In this document: piece by piece, positions 39,976-51,760 of the stretch
How positions within the stretch are numbered: position 1 is the first letter of the stretch
Layout of the letters: the number at the start of each line of letters is the position of its first letter
Origin: Rhodospirillaceae bacterium
GTDB lineage: Bacteria; Pseudomonadota; Alphaproteobacteria; CACIAM-22H2
NCBI GenBank assembly: GCA_022843945.1
Contig: JALHMR010000012.1
Coordinates: 1-64,000, forward strand
Direction: 5' to 3'
Length of the DNA stretch: 64,000 bases
The notes under the pieces: generated by a model
What the model was told of the DNA's origin: nothing
What the model saw: the letters and a program-made list of their open reading frames with translations, nothing else
Databases searched by the model: none
Translations under genes and position numbers: made by a program

Positions 39976-40452
39976 ATGCGGGGGGTCAAGCTCGACCGGA
40001 TCGACCGCCGTATCCTGCGGGACCTGCAGGATAGCGGCCGGATGACCAACGTCGAACTCGCCCGCCGGGCGCAGATTTCGGCCCCGCCCTGCCTGCGCCG
40101 GGTGCGCGCCCTCGAGGAAGGCGGCGTCATCAAGGGCTATCATGCCGATCTCAACTCGGCGGCCCTCGGCTTCAACGTCACGGTGTTCGCCCATGTCGGG
40201 CTGTCGAGCCAGGCGGAGCACGATCTCAAGGCATTCGAGGAACTGGTCAACTCCTGGCCGCAGGTCCGCGAGTGCCACATGCTGGCCGGCGAGACCGACT
40301 TCCTACTTAAGATTGTCTCGGAGGACTGGGACTCCTATCAGAAGTTCCTGACCACCAAGCTGACCACCGCGCCGAATGTCAGCCACGTCAAATCCGCGCT
40401 GGCCATCCGCAGCGCCAAGCATCTGCCGGGCGTTCCAGTCGAAGTTGAGTAA
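39976..40452 (+). CDS. Lrp/AsnC-family regulator
   Basis: 158 residues: N-terminal helix-turn-helix (LDRIDRRILRDLQDSGRMTN, ISAPPCLRRVRALEE) and a C-terminal RAM effector domain. It senses amino acids or related metabolites in most cases. ATG 39976 follows a weak GGAGAAACG site. Single gene, 123 bases after the divergent ELM1-like start. Confidence 0.9.
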   Translation: MRGVKLDRIDRRILRDLQDSGRMTNVELARRAQISAPPCLRRVRALEEGGVIKGYHADLNSAALGFNVTVFAHVGLSSQAEHDLKAFEELVNSWPQVRECHMLAGETDFLLKIVSEDWDSYQKFLTTKLTTAPNVSHVKSALAIRSAKHLPGVPVEVE

Positions 40453-40505
40453 AAGCCGACTCAAGCGCCGTCCGTCGCAGGTGCACCGCTAAAACTTTCT
40501 CAACC

Positions 40506-41834
40506 TCAGGCGATGACGAAGCGGTGCAGCAGCCCGGCCGCGGCGCCGCCGGCGACCAGCCAGTGGATGTCGGGCTTCCAGCGCATCATCACGACGAACG
40601 CCGCGAGGGCGACGGCGATTGCGTAATAATCGAGCCGGCCCGACACGACCACCACGCCCTCGGCGAGGAAGACGCCGAGATTGAGGATCACGCCCACCAC
40701 CGCGGCGGTGATCGCCCCGAGCGCCGAGCTAAGCTTCGGATTCTCGTGGATGGCGTGGATCCAGGGGGCGGCGGCCAGCACGAACCAGAAACTCGGCAGG
40801 AAGGTGCAGTAGGTGGCGAGCAGCGAGCCGACCGTGGCGGCGGCTTCCGGCGACAGCGTGCCCGGCTGGTTCCAGCCGGCGAAGAAGCCGACATACTGCA
40901 GCACCAGGATCAGCGGCCCGGGCGTGGTCTCGGCCAGCGCCAGGCCGTTGAGCATGTCGTGCGGCGTCAGCCAGCCGTAGACGTTGACTGCCTCCTCTGC
41001 GACATAGGGCAGCACGGCATAGGCACCGCCGAAGGTGACGAAAGCCGCCTTGGTGAACAGGTTGGCGATATCGAGATAGGGATGGAGGCCGAAGGCGATC
41101 AGGGTCAGCCCCACGGGCACGGCCAGGAGCGCCACGAAGATCAGTGACAGCAGCAGCAGCCAGCGCATCGGCTGGGCGATGGGTGCCACGACGACGCCGT
41201 TAACGGCGCTGTCGTCGGCCGCGCCGGCCTTGCCATGGCCACCGGCGGTGAAGACGGTGGCGCCGTTGAGCCCGGCGGCCCAGCCGATGATTCCAGCGGC
41301 GAGCACGACCCAGGGGAAATCGATCTTCAGCAGGTAGACGGCGATGAAGGCAGCGACAGCCAGTGCCACGGGTGGCCAGCCCTTGAGCGCCCGGCTGCCG
41401 ATACGCCACACGGCCCCGGCGATGATGGCGATGACCACCGGCTTGAGGCCGTAGAACAGCGCCTCGACCACCGGCACGTCGCCCCAGGCCGCGGCCAGCC
41501 AGGACAGGACCAGCAGAACGAAGGCGCCAGGCAGGACGAAGAGCACGCCGGCCATCACCCCGCCGATCATCCCGTGCAGGCGCCAGCCGATGTAGATGGC
41601 AAGCTGCGTCGCCTCCGGCCCGGGCAGCAGGGTGCAGAAGTTCAGCGCCGAGAGGAACAGCCGCTGGTCGATCCAGCGCCGGCGATCCACCAGCTCGGTC
41701 TGCATGATGGCGATCTGCCCCGCCGGCCCGCCGAAGCTGATCCAGCCGAGCTTGAACCAGAAACGCAGCGCCTCGGCCAGGCTCGGGGTGGGGACGAAGC
41801 CGGCGGAGGCGTCGGGCATGCGGGGGACATCCAT
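40506..41834 (-). CDS. chrA: ChrA chromate transporter
   Basis: 442 residues from ATG 41834, 2 bases after the chrB stop. Two homologous halves, each opening with an FGGPAGQIAIM or FGGAYAVLPYVAEEAV motif, with about 10-12 membrane helices. ChrA exports chromate with the proton motive force. Last gene of a four-gene chromate operon. Confidence 0.92.
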   Translation of the reverse strand: MDVPRMPDASAGFVPTPSLAEALRFWFKLGWISFGGPAGQIAIMQTELVDRRRWIDQRLFLSALNFCTLLPGPEATQLAIYIGWRLHGMIGGVMAGVLFVLPGAFVLLVLSWLAAAWGDVPVVEALFYGLKPVVIAIIAGAVWRIGSRALKGWPPVALAVAAFIAVYLLKIDFPWVVLAAGIIGWAAGLNGATVFTAGGHGKAGAADDSAVNGVVVAPIAQPMRWLLLLSLIFVALLAVPVGLTLIAFGLHPYLDIANLFTKAAFVTFGGAYAVLPYVAEEAVNVYGWLTPHDMLNGLALAETTPGPLILVLQYVGFFAGWNQPGTLSPEAAATVGSLLATYCTFLPSFWFVLAAAPWIHAIHENPKLSSALGAITAAVVGVILNLGVFLAEGVVVVSGRLDYYAIAVALAAFVVMMRWKPDIHWLVAGGAAAGLLHRFVIA

Positions 41835-41836
41835 GG

Positions 41837-42289
41837 TCAGCTCTTCGGCGGCCAGCCGTGGGTTTCCCCCTGCAGCGACCGGCACCAGGCGTAGAGCGCG
41901 TCATAGACCACGAATCCATGCTTCAGCATCTCGTGATCGTCCTGGAAATTCTGGGACAGGCCGAGCGAGATAGCAAGCAGCCCCGCCGATTGCGGGCTGA
42001 GCTCGGGGTGGCCGGTATCGGCGCCGCGCACGATGCTCGCCAGCTGGTCGAGCGACCAGCTCTTGATCTCATACTTGGTGAGAAAGGCATCAAAGCTGCA
42101 CAGGGGGCCGACATGCGTGAGCTCGACCCCCGGGATATCGTAGGGGATGGCGCCGGTGCGCTCGGCCTCGCTCAGCACCTTGTCGGAGGGGACGAAGAGG
42201 AACTCGGGCGCCTCGTCGATGAAGCGCATGATCAGCCAGGGGCAGGCGACGCGGTCGATCTTCGGCCGCTCGCGGGTAATCCATTTCAT
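41837..42289 (-). CDS. chrB: ChrB-like chromate resistance protein
   Basis: 150 residues covering the ChrB C-terminal domain (KWITRERPKIDRVACPWLIMRF, then DDHEMLKHGFVVYDALYAW). It is a regulator or accessory protein for chromate export. Coupled to chrA and 4 bases after the SOD-rhodanese stop. Confidence 0.88.
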   Translation of the reverse strand: MKWITRERPKIDRVACPWLIMRFIDEAPEFLFVPSDKVLSEAERTGAIPYDIPGVELTHVGPLCSFDAFLTKYEIKSWSLDQLASIVRGADTGHPELSPQSAGLLAISLGLSQNFQDDHEMLKHGFVVYDALYAWCRSLQGETHGWPPKS

Positions 42290-42293
42290 GGGC

Positions 42294-43265
42294 TCAGCCT
42301 TTCTTGGGTTCGGTGGGGCCGGCGATGGCCCGCCAGGCGGCGATGCCTCCGGCCAGCGCCCTGGCCTTGAGGCCGCGCGCCTTCAGAGCGGCAGCCGTGT
42401 CCTCGCTGACATTGTGGCCGTAGACGCAGTAGACGACGATCTCGCGCCCGGCGGGCAGGGAGCCCGCCCAGTCCTCGACCGTCTCGGGCTCGCGCCACTC
42501 CGCCCCGGCGATCATGTCGGGGCTGGCCTCGAAAGCCTTGCGCCGCCGCACGTCGAGCAGCAGCGGCTTGGCGCCCGCGTTGAGCTCGCCGCGGAAGGCC
42601 TCGGGCGCGAGCGCCCCGTTGCCGTAATGCGGCTGGGGCGCCGGCGCGTTGGCCGTGACATGGCGGAAGCGCGCTTCCGCCCATTCCCAGTTGAGATTGA
42701 CCATGTAGGCATCGACATAGGCCGCCGGCTTGGCTCCGAAATCGATGTGATAGGAATGCTCGTACATGTCGAGCGCCAGCACCACGCGCCCGTCGGCAAG
42801 CGCGTGGGTGTGATCGGCCGCCCACTGGTTGACCAGCCGCTCCTGGCGCGGCGACCAGACCAGCAGCACCCAGCCCGAGCCGCCGCCCAGCGCCTTGCCC
42901 ATGCCGCTGAACTCGGCGCGCCAGCTTGCGACGCTGCCGAAGTCGCGGATCAGGGCCCCCGCCAGCTCGGGCAGGGGCTCGCTGGCCGGCTTGCCCTGCC
43001 GTTTCGGCCCGCCGAGGCCGGCGAAGTAGATCTCGTGCAGGATCATCGAATTGGTGGCGATCAGCTCCTCGCGCTTCAGGCCGTTGAGCACGAAGATCGG
43101 CGCCTTCGCCGGATCGAGCTTGGTCAGTTCGGCGCTGATGGCGTTGAGCCGGCGCACCGCGCCGCCGTAGTTGTTCTCGTAGTGGCTGGCGATCAGCCGT
43201 TCCGACAGTCCCTCGAGCTCCATCGGCGTCAGCTCGAGCGGGGTGATGCGGTAGGTCATCGGCAT
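42294..43265 (-). CDS. Fe/Mn superoxide dismutase fused to a rhodanese domain
   Basis: 323 residues. Residues 1-205 are an Fe/Mn SOD: SHYENNYGGAVRRLN, MILHEIYFAGLGG, GSGWVLLVWSPRQERL and LALDMYEHSYHIDFGAKPA with metal His/Asp ligands. Residues 220-315 are a rhodanese with active Cys in VYCVYGHNVSEDTA. The fusion is known from chromate loci; chromate reduction makes superoxide, so removal of it is the likely job. Between the two chrB-type genes with 4-5 base spacing. Confidence 0.88.
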   Translation of the reverse strand: MPMTYRITPLELTPMELEGLSERLIASHYENNYGGAVRRLNAISAELTKLDPAKAPIFVLNGLKREELIATNSMILHEIYFAGLGGPKRQGKPASEPLPELAGALIRDFGSVASWRAEFSGMGKALGGGSGWVLLVWSPRQERLVNQWAADHTHALADGRVVLALDMYEHSYHIDFGAKPAAYVDAYMVNLNWEWAEARFRHVTANAPAPQPHYGNGALAPEAFRGELNAGAKPLLLDVRRRKAFEASPDMIAGAEWREPETVEDWAGSLPAGREIVVYCVYGHNVSEDTAAALKARGLKARALAGGIAAWRAIAGPTEPKKG

Positions 43266-43270
43266 TCTCC

Positions 43271-43891
43271 TCAGGCCTGCCAGAACGGCTTCGCCGCTTC
43301 GCGCTCGGCCTGGTCGCGGGTGATGCCGACGTCACGCAGCAGATGGTCGTTGAGGTCGGCCAGCGCCCGCCGCTCGCGCGAATTCGCCAGCCAGCCGCCC
43401 AGCACACACAGGCCTCGATACATCGCCGGGGCCTGGGCGAAGACGTCTTCCTCGCTCGCCCCGCGCAAGAGCGAGCGATAGAGCGAATCGTACATCACCA
43501 TCGCGTGGGCCAACCGCTCGTTGTCGTCGCGCACCGTGCTGGCCAGGCCCAGCGAGATGGCCCGCAGGCCGGCGGCTTCGGGCGAGCGACCCAGCCGGTT
43601 GTCGTTGTCGGCGTCGCGTACGATGGCAGCCAAGCGCTCGAGCGCCGGGTCGGCGAGCGCGAACTTGGCGCGGATGCAGTCGAAGCAGGTGCCGCCCGGC
43701 GGATGCACGAGCTCGGCGTCCGGCGTGCCACGCGGCACGTCGAAGGGGATCGCGCCGGTGGACGCGGCGGCGTTGGCCACGTCAGCGGCGGGCACGAACA
43801 GGAACTGGGCCTGGGGATCGACGAAGCGGCTGATCAGCCAGGGCGAAGCCAGGCGATCGATCTTCGGGCGGGCTTGGGTCACCCAACGCAT
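43271..43891 (-). CDS. ChrB C-terminal domain fused to a DUF1127 tail
   Basis: 206 residues from ATG 43891 (GGAAAG upstream). Residues 1-150 are a second ChrB C-terminal domain (MRWVTQARPKIDRLASPWLI, HAMVMYDSLYRSLL), with a CFDC motif that the other copy lacks. The tail LADLNDHLLRDVGITRDQAEREA is a complete DUF1127 module, normally a 45-residue RNA-binding-like protein on its own. First gene of the operon; the Cys pair and the tail suggest it senses metal or redox state. Confidence 0.8.
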   Translation of the reverse strand: MRWVTQARPKIDRLASPWLISRFVDPQAQFLFVPAADVANAAASTGAIPFDVPRGTPDAELVHPPGGTCFDCIRAKFALADPALERLAAIVRDADNDNRLGRSPEAAGLRAISLGLASTVRDDNERLAHAMVMYDSLYRSLLRGASEEDVFAQAPAMYRGLCVLGGWLANSRERRALADLNDHLLRDVGITRDQAEREAAKPFWQA

Positions 43892-44151
43892 CACACTTTC
43901 CTTCACAGCCGTAGCGGAAAGAGGCGCGCCATTAACCAAGACGCCCTCTTCCCGCTGGGCGGGAAAAGGCAGCGCTTGGACGATGATCGTCTTGGGAATG
44001 CCGGGCGTCTGCCGTAGCCCGACCGCGGCTGTGTACGCCTTGTCCCCGAAACTGTCAAGCCGATGCCTCGGTACCAGGGAACGGAAGGCAGCGCGGCAGG
44101 TTTATACCTTGGAGGTAGGGAGCGCTCCCCGCCGACAGGGAGGACCGCCTT

Positions 44152-44997
44152 TTGTTGCGTCAGCTGGACTTTGCCCGTGCGGCGCTCTCGCGCCGTCTGC
44201 CGTCGCAGGCTTCACTGCGGCACTCGCTCGGCCGCGTGCGCGAGCAGGTGCGCGACGACGTTCAGCGCCTGTCGCCCTTCCTGCGTCGCTCGCTCGGCCA
44301 TGTGCGCGAACGCGTCCGCGACGACGTGCATCGGCTGGCCCTGTCGCCGGTCGCCCGCGAGGTCCTGCGGCTGCGACTGACCTACCTTTCGGCGCGCAAG
44401 CTGCACAACCTGGAGCGCTGCGTGCAGGAGCTCGACCACCGCGGCGTCGCAGGTGATTTCATCGAATGCGGCGTGGCCCTGGGCGGATCGGCCATCGTGC
44501 TGGCCTCGCACCTGACGCCGGGTCGCCGTTTTCACGGCTACGACGTCTTCGCCATGATCCCGCCGCCCTCGGAGCGGGACGACGAGTGGGCACATCGCCG
44601 CTACGACACGATCCGCAGCGGCCGCTCCGCCGGCATCGGCGATGATCCGTATTACGGCAATATCGAGAACCTGTTCTCCGTGGTCCTCGATAGTTTCCGC
44701 GCCTTCGGCTTCGAGCCCGATGGCCGGACCGTCGCCCTGCATCGCGGGTTGTTCGAGGATACGCTGCGCCCGCAGCGGCCGGTGGCCTTGGCGCATATCG
44801 ATTGCGACTGGTACGACCCGGTGACCTACTGCCTTGCCGCGATCTATGAGCGGCTGTCGCCGGGCGGCGTCATCGTCCTCGACGACTACAACGACTACGG
44901 CGGCTGCCGCATGGCCACCGACGCCTTCCTCGCGCGGCACCCCGATCTGGAGCTGCGCTCGGCGGCGAGCAACGCCATTCTCCGGCGCCGCGGCTGA
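44152..44997 (+). CDS. TylF/MycF-like methyltransferase
   Basis: About 281 residues; TTG 44152 or TTG 44155 start, GGAGG upstream. VAGDFIECGVALGGSAIVLA and HGYDVFAMIPPP are the SAM-binding motifs of the macrocin O-methyltransferase family, and HIDCDWYDPVTYCL plus VIVLDDYNDYGG supply the metal and active-site region. Residues 20-65 hold a tandem repeat, RHSLGRVREQVRDDVQRL and RRSLGHVRERVRDDVHRL, outside the methyltransferase fold. Substrate probably a sugar or lipid; unknown. Confidence 0.82.
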   Translation: MLRQLDFARAALSRRLPSQASLRHSLGRVREQVRDDVQRLSPFLRRSLGHVRERVRDDVHRLALSPVAREVLRLRLTYLSARKLHNLERCVQELDHRGVAGDFIECGVALGGSAIVLASHLTPGRRFHGYDVFAMIPPPSERDDEWAHRRYDTIRSGRSAGIGDDPYYGNIENLFSVVLDSFRAFGFEPDGRTVALHRGLFEDTLRPQRPVALAHIDCDWYDPVTYCLAAIYERLSPGGVIVLDDYNDYGGCRMATDAFLARHPDLELRSAASNAILRRRG

Positions 44998-45000
44998 ACG

Positions 45001-45351
45001 TCAGAACTTCTCTTCGCCGCGATGGCGGTGGGCGTCCGGGAAATCGCGGTAGAGCGCGAAGGTCACGTTCTCCGCCAGCGAATTGACGCCGTGATGGAAG
45101 CCTTCGATCGGCTCGCGTCGGCCGCTGACCCGCACGAACGCCTCCTCGAGCTGCGCCATGTCGCGCGTCTCGATGATCACGTGGAACTCGCCGAAAGTCC
45201 TGGGCCCCAGTCCCAGCTTGCGTCGGGTAAAGCGCCAGCTCTCGATCAGCCCGTCGTCCTTGAGCCGGCCGAGATAGGCCGCGACCTTCTCGCTGAAAGT
45301 GATGTCGCTCACCCCCGGCTTGAGATCGCACCAGATGTGATAGAGGTCCAT
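45001..45351 (-). CDS. DUF6614 family protein
   Basis: 116 residues; MDLYHIWCDLKPGVSDITFSEK, AAYLGRLKDDGLIESWRFTR and FHVIIETRDMAQLEEAF fit a small conserved alphaproteobacterial family with a dimeric ferredoxin-like fold (my inference). No known function. It converges on the TylF gene, 3 bases apart, and ends 68 bases after greA. Confidence 0.75.
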   Translation of the reverse strand: MDLYHIWCDLKPGVSDITFSEKVAAYLGRLKDDGLIESWRFTRRKLGLGPRTFGEFHVIIETRDMAQLEEAFVRVSGRREPIEGFHHGVNSLAENVTFALYRDFPDAHRHRGEEKF

Positions 45352-45419
45352 CGGCCCCCCGGGATTTTGGTTTGGCCTTCGCCAAACCAGGACAAGGGCG
45401 CGGCGCTTGGCGCCGTCGG

Positions 45420-45893
45420 TTAGCGATAGCGGACTTTGGTGATCTCGTAGGCCTTCGAGCCGCGCGGCGTCGTGACCTCGACCGAATCGCCGGTCTGCTT
45501 GCCGATCAGCGCGCGGGCCAGTGGCGAGGTGACCGACAGGCGGCCCTGGTCGATATCGGCCTCTTCCGCGCCGACAATCTGGTAGGTCGACTCCTCGTCG
45601 GTATCCTCGTCCGCCAGCGTCACCTTGGCGCCGAACTTGATCACCTTGCCCGACAGCTTGCTGACGTCGATGACCTCGGCGCGCGAGATCTTGTCCTCGA
45701 GCTCGGCGATGCGGCCCTCGATGAAGCTCTGGCGCTCGCGCGCGGCGTGATACTCGGCGTTCTCCGACAGGTCGCCGTGATCGCGCGCCTCGGCGATGGC
45801 GCGGATAATAGTCGGCCGCTCCACCGTTTTCAGGTGCTTGAGCTCCGTCTCGAGGCGAACCTGGCCCTCGGCGGTCATCGGAATCTTGTCCAT
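45420..45893 (-). CDS. greA: Transcription elongation factor GreA
   Basis: 157 residues, exact GreA length. N-terminal coiled coil with the basic patch and the acidic tip [15 protein letters not shown], then the C-terminal FKBP-like domain ([20 protein letters not shown]). It restarts stalled RNA polymerase by cleaving the transcript end. It lies downstream of carB, as often in alphaproteobacteria. Confidence 0.95.
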   Translation of the reverse strand: MDKIPMTAEGQVRLETELKHLKTVERPTIIRAIAEARDHGDLSENAEYHAARERQSFIEGRIAELEDKISRAEVIDVSKLSGKVIKFGAKVTLADEDTDEESTYQIVGAEEADIDQGRLSVTSPLARALIGKQTGDSVEVTTPRGSKAYEITKVRYR

Positions 45894-45970
45894 GGCAACA
45901 ACCTTTACCCTCGGTCACCGCCGCTTCAGGCGACTGACCGATACCTCATCCTTGTGTCGAAGTGGGGCGA

Positions 45971-49219
<3,249 letters not shown>

Positions 49220-49241
49220 GCGAGCCACCGAGAGCGACATA

Positions 49242-49280
49242 CTCCCTCCCCCCTTGCGGGGGAGGGTTGGGGAGGGGGGA
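49242..49280. repeat. Left REP-like palindrome flanking the DUF559 gene
   Basis: CCCTCCCCCCTTGCGGGGGAGGG-type hairpin followed by a second G-rich block. The 21-base core is repeated, inverted, on the other side of the DUF559 gene (49662-49687), which suggests the gene came with these ends. Confidence 0.75.
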
Positions 49281-49301
49281 CTCGCGCGATAAGATCAACG
49301 C

Positions 49302-49655
49302 ATGTCGGTTCGCACGGCCCGCAAGCTGCGAAGCAACCTGACCGACGCGGAGACGCGTCTGTGGTCTCGTCTGCGCCGGAAGCAGATCGACGGCTGGCGT
49401 TTTCGCCGACAGGCACCTATCGGGAGTTACGTCGTCGACTTCGTTTGCTTCGACGCAAAGCTCGTCATTGAAGTTGATGGCGGGCAGCATGCCGACAGCC
49501 GTACCGATGCGTCGCGAACGACCTTTTTGGAGGGTCGCGGATACGCGGTGCTCCGTTTCTGGAATAACGATGTTCTCGGCAATACCGACGCTGTCGTTGA
49601 GACCATCCAGTCCGCTCTGCGCAAAGCCGGCGGCTACCCCCCTCCCGCTCGCTAG
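49302..49655 (+). CDS. DUF559 endonuclease-like protein
   Basis: 117 residues, PD-(D/E)xK fold as in very-short-patch-repair enzymes. SYVVDFVCFDAKLVIEVDG has the Asp and the E-V-D motif, and QHADSRTDASRTTFLEGRG and AVLRFWNNDVLGN follow. It reads against carA and carB, and GC-rich inverted repeats flank it closely. Similar genes are scattered in alphaproteobacterial genomes next to REP-like palindromes, so it may be the enzyme or passenger of such a unit. Confidence 0.8.
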   Translation: MSVRTARKLRSNLTDAETRLWSRLRRKQIDGWRFRRQAPIGSYVVDFVCFDAKLVIEVDGGQHADSRTDASRTTFLEGRGYAVLRFWNNDVLGNTDAVVETIQSALRKAGGYPPPAR

Positions 49656-49690
49656 CGCTCGCGACCTCCCCCGCAAGGGGGGAGGTAAAT
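49636..49690. repeat. Right REP-like palindrome flanking the DUF559 gene
   Basis: Contains CCTCCCCCGCAAGGGGGGAGG, a hairpin with a GCAA loop, plus a Cys-rich block and a CGCTCGCTAGCGCTCGCG stem. Its reverse complement matches the left palindrome at 49242-49280 over 21 bases. Both together bound a unit of about 450 bases between carB and carA. Confidence 0.75.
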
Positions 49691-49708
49691 TAAGAGCCCT
49701 CGTCCGCC

Positions 49709-50971
<1,263 letters not shown>

Positions 50972-51092
50972 CGAGAGCTGTTTTCCTTCGCAGCGGGCGC
51001 GGCTCTACGTTGAGTCGCGGCGGTGTTGCGTTGGGCGGGCTGTGTAGGCCATGCGCGGGTTAGCGTCAAGCGATTCAGATGCCAGAAAAGCG

Positions 51093-51114
51093 TGCACAAA
51101 CAATAGCTTGTGCA
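51093..51114. promoter_or_regulatory. 7-base inverted repeat upstream of yqeY
   Basis: TGCACAA (51093-51099) and TTGTGCA (51108-51114) with 8 bases between, in a relatively AT-rich stretch between divergent carA and yqeY. Size and spacing fit an operator for one or both genes. No regulator can be named. Confidence 0.35.
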
Positions 51115-51175
51115 TAATTTGGAGATTGCCAAGGCAGGCGTTCTGCGTTAGGTTGCGTACTTTCCCGCAGCCCAA

Positions 51176-51652
51176 ATGGATTCGTCACGCATGCTCCGCG
51201 AAGAGCTCAACGACGCGTTGAAAACCGCCATGAAGGCGCGCGACGAGCGCACCACGCAGACCCTGCGCATGGTGCTCGCCGGCCTCAAGGACAAGGACAT
51301 CGCCGCGCGCACCAAGGGTGTGACCACCGGCATCCCCGACGACGAGGCGCGCACCGTGATGCAGAACATGGTGCGCCAGCGCCGCGACAGCATCGTGATG
51401 TACGAGAAGGGCGGACGCGCCGACCTTGCCCAGAAGGAAAACGAGGAGATCGCGATCATCGAGCGCTTCCTGCCCAAGCAGATGAGCCCCGCCGAGGCCG
51501 AAAGCGCGATCAAGCAGGCGATCGCCGAGACCGGCGCCGCCAGCATGAAGGACATGGGCAAGGTGATGGCCGTGCTGAAGCAGAAATACGCCGGCCAGAT
51601 GGACATGAGCCAGGTCGGCCCGCTGGTGAAGGCCCAGTTCGGCGGCGGCTGA
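51176..51652 (+). CDS. yqeY: GatB/YqeY domain protein
   Basis: 158 residues (153 from the alternative ATG 51191, which gives the usual MLREELNDALK start). It is the tRNA-amidotransferase-tail-like domain with a C-terminal helical bundle; the free protein is thought to relate to tRNA amidation, but this is not proven. It lies just before dnaG, a common order in alphaproteobacteria. Confidence 0.85.
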   Translation: MDSSRMLREELNDALKTAMKARDERTTQTLRMVLAGLKDKDIAARTKGVTTGIPDDEARTVMQNMVRQRRDSIVMYEKGGRADLAQKENEEIAIIERFLPKQMSPAEAESAIKQAIAETGAASMKDMGKVMAVLKQKYAGQMDMSQVGPLVKAQFGGG

Positions 51653-51654
51653 GC

Positions 51655-51688
51655 AGTTATTCAGCCTATTAGAGGCTGTGAATAACTA
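51655..51688. terminator. Hairpin between yqeY and dnaG
   Basis: AGTTATTC-AGCCT ... AGGCT-GT-GAATAACT, a 13-base stem with a 2-base bulge and ATTAG loop, directly after the yqeY stop and 70 bases before dnaG. It may be a terminator, attenuator or processing site; there is no clear T-run. Confidence 0.4.
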
Positions 51689-51760
51689 AAGCGGGCGGCA
51701 GGGACCCCCGGGGCCGCTAAGATCACAGGTCCTGCGACCCACAATGCGACTCGGGCGCCT

